Positions 60,893-64,000 of a stretch of 64,000 nucleotides of DNA are shown in pieces (position 1 is the stretch's first letter; the number at the start of each line of letters is the position of its first letter). Under the pieces are notes generated by a model, which searched no databases, was not told where the DNA came from, and saw only the letters and a list, made by a program, of their open reading frames with translations. Both the position numbers and the translations under genes were made by a program. Source of the stretch: Chrysaora quinquecirrha (lineage: Eukaryota > Cnidaria > Scyphozoa > Semaeostomeae > Pelagiidae); the NCBI GenBank assembly GCA_014526335.1, contig JACTAT010000014.1, positions 319,250 through 383,249 on the forward strand, written 5' to 3'.

Positions 60893-61175
60893 TGCCATTT
60901 TCAGTACACTGATCGTTAGTCTCAAGAGTGCAGTGAAAGGACTTAAACCCCAAATTTCTGGAAAATGTAGTTATACCTAAATATACCTGAAACTCAATTC
61001 ATTCAGTTATAGGAAAGTCTGATGGAATGCAGTTGCCTTCTCCTGTTGTTGACTATTTGTCCCGCAGATCTGATGATAATTTCAAACAACTAAGAAACCA
61101 TGAAAGAATGTTGTGGTGAAGATAAGAATCGTGAAAAGCTGAAAGAATTATCAAAATAAGTCGCTTGAATATCTC

Positions 61176-61586
61176 TAATACACGCTTTTTTTATAAGGAA
61201 CCTACCTCAAGGCCTAGTTCTCAAAGTTCCTTATTTTTGGGCCTCTTTTGAGGCAATTGTAGTTCCAAAATTTCCTTTATAGTTCCTTAATTTTAACTGC
61301 ACATACTGTGGTCTTAACAATAATAGAGAGACATTTGCATGTGAGCAAAGCTCGAGACTACTCAAAGAAACATTGGATACATGCTTAACGTACAATTTAT
61401 GTGATTTTCGACTGCAAATGAATGGAACTGGCTTTCTAATTCTTGATTATTTGCAGTGATAAAAGTATTCAACATTCAAAAGTTCCTTAATGATTTTCTC
61501 CTTAGTAGTATAAGTTCTTTAAATTTTCGGGCCTTCTACATGTAGGTTCCTTATAAAGTGGTTCTTTATAAAAAAAGCGTGTATTA
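61176..61586. mobile_element. MITE with TAATACACGCTTTTTT ends
   Basis: TAATACACGCTTTTTTTATA at the left and its complement at 61567-61586 are perfect. Inner AAGGAACCTAC/GTAGGTTCCTT and AGTTCCTTAA words extend the palindrome. About 411 bp. Confidence 0.82.
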
Positions 61587-62683
61587 TCATGGAGGACACT
61601 ACAGCTCGGTCTGGTTGACATATTGCCTCAAACGCCGCTGGCATCTTAGGGATTCCTGGGTATGCTGCAGACAATGTTTTGCTAGAAGAATTTGGTCGAT
61701 TATAGCCGCCAGTACCTTAAGCAAAACCTTGAGCATACAGGTATTTCTTTATTAACAAGGAAAAATTCATCGCTACGCTGCAGCCTTTTCATTATTGTCC
61801 AACCATAGTTCAATTTCTACTAAGCTAGATGTTCTTTCTTCCACTGAATTTGATGCACCAATGTTTTGATTTATGTAGATTCCCATATTACCTGCATCCC
61901 TAAGCAGCATTAAAATGTACACACTGTATTAGAATGTCAACAGATTAAAACATCAATAGATCAGAACATCGTTTGTAAGCAAAGTTCTTGATACCGTGAG
62001 AATGTGGTCAGTCTCATAAAAAGTAGCTATCCTAGCTGTACGACAAGGAAAAAGGGGGGCAATAGCTCCCTGAAATTTCTGAACCATAGACTTATTACAT
62101 CTTGTAAAGTTATCAAACTCAGCAACAACAAATTTTACACAGCTGAGGGGCGATTCACTCCTGCAAATTCTCGTACATCCTCTCTCGAAAACCTATTGTT
62201 TCCAAGGAGATCTCTTGGAAATCCTTTTGTTTTAGTTAAAATCCCGTACGCCCCTTTGGAGAACGATGCGTACAATATAGTCGTAGGAGGCTGTTGGGTT
62301 ATGGTGGAATTAGTCCAACTCTTTAGATGGAGAACCGAGAACTCTCCCTCGATACTGAATATTTCAATCTTTTAAAACAGTTCTTTAGGATAAAAGTTCA
62401 AATATATGGGTTTTTTTCCCGTCGCCTTCCTAATCGATGCGCGGCTTTGTTGCGTTGTTAAAACTCCAGAAATACCTAGTGGTGCAGAGTTTAAGAAAAA
62501 TCGAACAATCTGTCATTTCTCTCTTTCTTCTTTCAACAACTGAGAATGGTTCATACTGCAATATATCTTGTTTGAATAAGATACAAGTTTCATGAATGCC
62601 TTTAATGAAAAGTTTCATAAATACTAACATAACGAAGTTTTTAAACTAATAGCTAAAAATGTTTCGGATAATAAAAGTCATTT

Positions 62684-63580
62684 TCAAGAGTTTTGGGTTT
62701 GTTCATTGGCACTCTTTTCTTCCAACTTCTGTCCCGGAGCAGTACCAACATCTTTCGAGACTTGAGATATGGCGTTTGTAAGATAATCAGGTAACGGTTT
62801 GAACGGCTGGTTACTTGGTGTGAAGAAATTGAAACTCCTCCTTGCAAGAAGCCTCAACGCACGCCATCCAAATTGCGATTTGTTTACAAGCTTGTATTCA
62901 TCTTCAATGCCTGCTTCAGGATCTGCCTGCTCGATTGCTTCTTCAAAGAAATCTTTCAGCGACGGAAGGAATTTCGTTCTGTTATCAGCTTTGCATGCTT
63001 CCAGATTATCAGGGCAAATATTCCATAATCGACTGAGTTCTTGACTTCCTAAGTCTAACTTCTTGCTAGTGCCGAAAGCGACATCTTCACCCATGCTTCG
63101 CTTTCGAGATCTTTTAATTGTGGTACTCTCAGTGACGTCATCAGCATCAGCTTTGCGGGCAAAGCTAGGACAACCTTCGTTCTTCCAATTCATCCAGTTT
63201 TCTTCTCGATTCAGAATATGCAGCACTGTCTTTACAAAAGCCTCGCCATCTGGTGGAGTTTCTGTTAGAAGGTTTATAACTTTGGTCTTTGTGTCGCTTA
63301 GCCATTGCTGTTGTTGATCGTTCAACGTCTGGTTTGGTTTTGAGTTGGCATTCAAGAACTGGAACAATATCAAATATTGTACCAGAATGTGACGTCTAAA
63401 ATTACTGTCGTTTAGCTGCAAGTCCATTAGGTTCTCGTTTGTTAAAAACTTCGGAAAATATCGTTTCAGTGAGTTGTCTTCCTTTATGATGTCTGCTAAT
63501 GTTATGCTGTCCTTCTGTTCTGCTCCTTTCTTACGACGCTGCACATGTTCCAATTTATGGCTTGAAAGAGTTTTCAGAAC
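62684..63580 (-). CDS. THOC1: THO complex subunit 1 (THOC1/HPR1), last exon, 5' partial
   Basis: One exon of 299 codons including the stop, with acceptor AG at 63582-63581; earlier exons lie beyond the right edge. It opens VLKTLSSHKLEHVQRRKK and contains FLTNENLMDLQLNDSNFRRH, YLILFQFL, PPDGEAFVKTVLHILNREEN, NWMNWKNEGCPSF, ELSRLWNICPDN, LEAC, FFEEAIEQADPEAG, EYKLVN and GWRALRLLARRS, all diagnostic of animal THOC1. THOC1 is the scaffold of THO/TREX, coupling transcription with mRNA packaging and export in the nucleus. Vertebrate THOC1 continues with an acidic linker and a C-terminal death domain. Here the frame stops about 45 residues after the conserved core (ANEQTQNS), so the death domain is absent or encoded by an exon I do not see. 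Confidence 0.94.
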   Translation of the reverse strand, partial: VLKTLSSHKLEHVQRRKKGAEQKDSITLADIIKEDNSLKRYFPKFLTNENLMDLQLNDSNFRRHILVQYLILFQFLNANSKPNQTLNDQQQQWLSDTKTKVINLLTETPPDGEAFVKTVLHILNREENWMNWKNEGCPSFARKADADDVTESTTIKRSRKRSMGEDVAFGTSKKLDLGSQELSRLWNICPDNLEACKADNRTKFLPSLKDFFEEAIEQADPEAGIEDEYKLVNKSQFGWRALRLLARRSFNFFTPSNQPFKPLPDYLTNAISQVSKDVGTAPGQKLEEKSANEQTQNS

Positions 63581-64000
63581 CTGTAAAATTGATAGAGAAG
63601 TTTACAGAATATTTTGGAAATCAGTTGAAGTTTTCAGTTTTGTTATCAAAAGTGGTAAAGGGTTACCCTATTACTTAAGACACAAGGCATATCAAGAGTT
63701 TGTAACATCAGTTGCTCTTTCCTGAATTGAAAAAAAAACTTGCAAAGTCCAGCACAGCAACGCATGGTAATGTGCCAACTTAGCTGTCATATTTTGTCAT
63801 TGTTTAGGCTATTCAGCTGAATGGCATGCTCAAATAACAATCATTGCACACAGTCGTGAAACTAAGCAAAAATACATAAAAAATTGATTGTGACGTCTTC
63901 TGAGTGTGGAGTCCCTAAATATTCATCACTCAGTATGTAGGTATGTGGCAAATGATCATGGCATGATAATCACAACTGATTATGACAAGCCTTTGATATC
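63581..64000. other. THOC1 intron at the right edge
   Basis: No exon that fits THOC1 upstream of the last exon is evident. The sequence is unique and AT-rich. Confidence 0.55.

Larger units (their letters stand above)
58017..62683. other. intergenic region between FAS1/FZ gene and THOC1
   Basis: No convincing gene; the largest frames (62004-62375 plus, 59424-59693 plus) lack motifs and splice support. The region contains the tRNA-like piece and MITEs listed below. 59440-59790 is a GC-richer patch rich in CGTCGTG, GACGTC and GGCGC words, with AGACGTCGTG near its left end and AGACGTTGTG near its right, possibly another decayed insertion. Confidence 0.55.

Noticed and set aside
62004..62375. 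123-codon plus-strand frame near THOC1
   Set aside because: No family resemblance, no signal or domain, and no splice partners; chance open frame.

Overview
The window is animal genomic DNA: AT-rich, with many short spliced exons, GT/AG introns of about 0.1-2 kb, long introns filled with small repeats, and many short inverted-repeat DNA transposons. The genes are metazoan. The style (dense small exons, MITE-rich introns, a secreted FAS1/Frizzled-CRD/mucin-like protein) suggests a non-bilaterian or other invertebrate, perhaps a cnidarian. That placement is inference and the species cannot be read from the sequence. The gene models below were spliced by hand from splice sites, reading phase and remembered family sequences. 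Coordinates may be off by one or two bases.

Layout: (1) 492-3743 (+), the last six visible exons of a CFAP43-like ciliary protein. (2) 3744-13705, about 10 kb without a convincing gene, holding repeats and a 2.85 kb element with near-identical 750-bp inverted arms. (3) 13706-23953 (-), a complete 18-exon shootin-1 (SHTN1) homologue of 702 codons. (4) 25477-28538 (-), a five-exon ankyrin-repeat gene resembling ANKRD53. It is head to head with (5) NOP56 at 28668-36349 (+), with only 129 bp between the two start codons. (6) 37963-58016 (-), a large secreted protein with the order FAS1-FAS1, Thr/Pro/Lys repeat (about 790-codon exon), Frizzled cysteine-rich domain, FAS1-FAS1. (7) 62684-63580 (-), the last exon of THOC1, whose remaining exons lie beyond the right edge.

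The genes do not form one pathway. NOP56 (box C/D snoRNP core) and THOC1 (THO/TREX mRNA export) are nuclear housekeeping genes. CFAP43 is axonemal, shootin-1 is a cytoskeletal clutch protein, and the FAS1/FZ protein is extracellular. The most notable item is the FAS1-mucin-FZ-FAS1 architecture. NOP56 and the FAS1/FZ gene each carry one apparent single-base deletion that breaks an otherwise intact frame. Both sit beside short A runs and look more like assembly errors than decay. The non-coding part is unusually rich in palindromic MITE families, several with clear terminal inverted repeats and a few with target-site duplications.
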